A DNA stretch of 6,094 nucleotides from Thermoleophilia bacterium. Its GTDB lineage: Bacteria; Actinomycetota; Thermoleophilia; Gaiellales; Gaiellaceae. Shown piece after piece: positions 4,882-6,094 of this stretch (its first letter is position 1; each line of letters opens with the position of its first letter). Under the pieces are notes generated by a model. That model did not search any database and had not been told where the DNA came from. It saw only the letters and a program-made list of their open reading frames with translations. The stretch is taken from the NCBI GenBank assembly GCA_029858755.1, contig JAOUEK010000138.1, positions 1 through 6,094 of the forward strand, written 5' to 3'. A program made the position numbers and the translations under genes.

Positions 4882-6094
4882 GTGTCGGGCAGGGAGGTGA
4901 AGGGCCTGCGGCACCATCGTCTCGCGATCTCGGTCGCGGTGATCTCGGCGGCGGCGACGCTCGTCGTCGCCGCGCTCCCCGCAATCGACTTCGCGTACCG
5001 GAGGCCGTCGCTCCGGGCTGCGCTGGAGACGGCGGCGATGCTGATCGCGCTGCTCGCGGCCTGGCTCGTGCTCGGCCGCTTCCTGCGCAGCGCGGCGCTG
5101 CCGGACCTCGTGCTCGTGTGCGCGCTCGCCGCGCTCGCCGGGGCGAATCTCGTGTCGGCGGCGGCGCTGGCGGCCGACAGCCCGTCGCGCTTCGCCACCT
5201 GGGCGCCGCTCGCCGGGCGCGTGCTGGGGAGCGCGCTCTTCGCGGCTGCGGCGCTCGTCCCGGCGGTCTCGCTGCGGCGTCCGCGCGCGACCGCCGCCCT
5301 GGCGCTCGCCGCGATCGGCGTGACCCTGACCGGAGTCGCGGTGGTGGTCGCGCTCGCCGGGACGAGGCTGCCGGTGGGTGTGGAGACGAGGCCGGCGGGC
5401 GACCCGGGGGGGCCCGACCTCGACGGTCACCCGGTCGTGCTCGGGGTGCAGCTGGTGACGATGATCCTCTTCGGCGCCGCCGCACTCGGGTTCTCGGCCC
5501 GCTTCGCGAAGACCGGCGACGACCTGATGCGCTTCCTCGCGGTCGGCGCGGTCTTCGCCGTCTTCGCCCGCGTCAACTACTTCCTCTACCCGTCGCTGTA
5601 CTCCACCTGGCTGTACGTGGGGGACGTGTTCCGCCTGCTGTTCTGGCTGGCGCTCCTGGTCGGCGCCGCCCGCGAGATCCGCAGCTACTGGGAGAGCGCC
5701 ACGCACGCGGCGGTGCTGGACGAGCGCCGCCGCATCGCGCGCGAGCTCCACGACGGGGCCGCGCAGGAGCTCGCCTACCTCGTGCGCCGGCTGCGGGGGA
5801 TCGCGGCCGACGACGCGGCCGTGTTCGCGCCGCTCGTGGGGGCGGCCGAGCGGGGGCTGGACGAGTCGCGCCGGGCGATCGCCGCGCTGTCGCGTCCCGT
5901 GGACGAGCAGCTGGACACGTCGCTCGCCGAGGCGGTGGGGCAGGTCGCGGCGCGCACGGGGGTGCGGCTGGCGCTGAACCTCGCCACGGACGTCCGCGTG
6001 TCGCCGGACGTGCGCGAGGGCCTGATCCGCATCGCCTGCGAGGCGGTCAACAACGCGGCGAACCACTCGGGCGCGAGCGTGGTGCGCGTGGAGC
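4882..6094 (+). CDS. membrane sensor histidine kinase, NarL/DegS type (HPK7), 3' truncated by window
   Basis: The 404 visible residues form a two-component sensor. Eight predicted TM helices occupy about 14-34, 47-67, 74-97, 111-129, 136-160, 186-206, 215-236 and 246-264. A helical linker then leads to the HisKA_3 dimerisation/phosphoacceptor helix ERRRIARELHDGAAQELAYL (281-300), with His290 as the predicted phosphorylated residue. The start of the HATPase_c domain is visible, including the N box EACEAVNN-like segment IACEAVNNAANHSG (384-397), with Asn390/Asn391 for Mg-ATP binding. The G boxes lie beyond the edge. The eight-helix region has no recognised ligand pocket, so the signal is unknown; the YFLYPSLYSTWLYVGD stretch (233-248) resembles other actinobacterial kinases of this layout. 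GTG 4882 has the better ribosome site; GTG 4897 would shorten it by five residues. Kinases of this class pair with LuxR/NarL-type response regulators, usually encoded next door, here probably past 6094. Confidence 0.92.
   Translation, partial: MSGREVKGLRHHRLAISVAVISAAATLVVAALPAIDFAYRRPSLRAALETAAMLIALLAAWLVLGRFLRSAALPDLVLVCALAALAGANLVSAAALAADSPSRFATWAPLAGRVLGSALFAAAALVPAVSLRRPRATAALALAAIGVTLTGVAVVVALAGTRLPVGVETRPAGDPGGPDLDGHPVVLGVQLVTMILFGAAALGFSARFAKTGDDLMRFLAVGAVFAVFARVNYFLYPSLYSTWLYVGDVFRLLFWLALLVGAAREIRSYWESATHAAVLDERRRIARELHDGAAQELAYLVRRLRGIAADDAAVFAPLVGAAERGLDESRRAIAALSRPVDEQLDTSLAEAVGQVAARTGVRLALNLATDVRVSPDVREGLIRIACEAVNNAANHSGASVVRVE

Noticed and set aside
4564..6066. 500-codon open frame on the minus strand
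   Set aside because: It lies antisense to the sensor kinase and the end of the sugar kinase, is dominated by Arg/Gly/Pro/His/Glu low-complexity sequence and matches no domain. It is a stop-poor shadow of GC-rich DNA.

Overview
The window is very GC-rich, with dense genes and strong G/C bias at third codon positions. Several proteins (a tandem DUF4389 membrane protein, an 8-TM HPK7-type sensor kinase, and frequent GTG starts) look actinobacterial. I favour a Thermoleophilia-like or other deep-branching actinobacterium, but that placement is inference from protein style and not from a marker gene. Most of the window reads as ordinary chromosome. I see no tRNA, rRNA, CRISPR array, transposase or phage structural gene.

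Layout. Positions 1-479 hold the N-terminal part of an alpha/beta hydrolase on the minus strand, cut by the window edge. Positions 480-786 are a non-coding divergent spacer. It contains a cluster of alternating inverted copies of a 9-bp core (CCGTGTCGG/CCGACACGG), including a perfect 12-bp-arm palindrome; this is the most unusual DNA structure here. Positions 787-2184 (+) encode a membrane protein with an extracytoplasmic N-terminal domain and two tandem DUF4389 units. It converges, with only 5 nt between stop codons, on a two-gene minus-strand unit: a zinc-independent MDR-family NADP-dependent oxidoreductase (2303-3313) followed by a 38-residue putative zinc-binding mini-protein (2190-2306). 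The start of the small gene overlaps the oxidoreductase stop (GTGA).

A 60-nt divergent spacer then leads to a plus-strand pair: a YqgE/AlgH (UPF0301) protein (3374-3919) and a PfkB-family sugar kinase resembling 2-keto-3-deoxygluconate kinases (3921-4826), separated by 1 nt. After a 55-nt gap with a plausible sigma-70-like promoter comes a membrane sensor histidine kinase of the NarL/DegS type (4882 onward). It runs off the right edge before its ATP-binding G boxes; a response regulator would be expected downstream.

How they work together: the genes do not form one evident pathway. The supported couplings are oxidoreductase with mini-protein (overlap) and AlgH with sugar kinase (1-nt gap). 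The rest appear to be independent housekeeping or accessory genes. I do not find convincing evidence of a new multi-gene system. The items most worth following up are the palindrome cluster and the coupled mini-protein.
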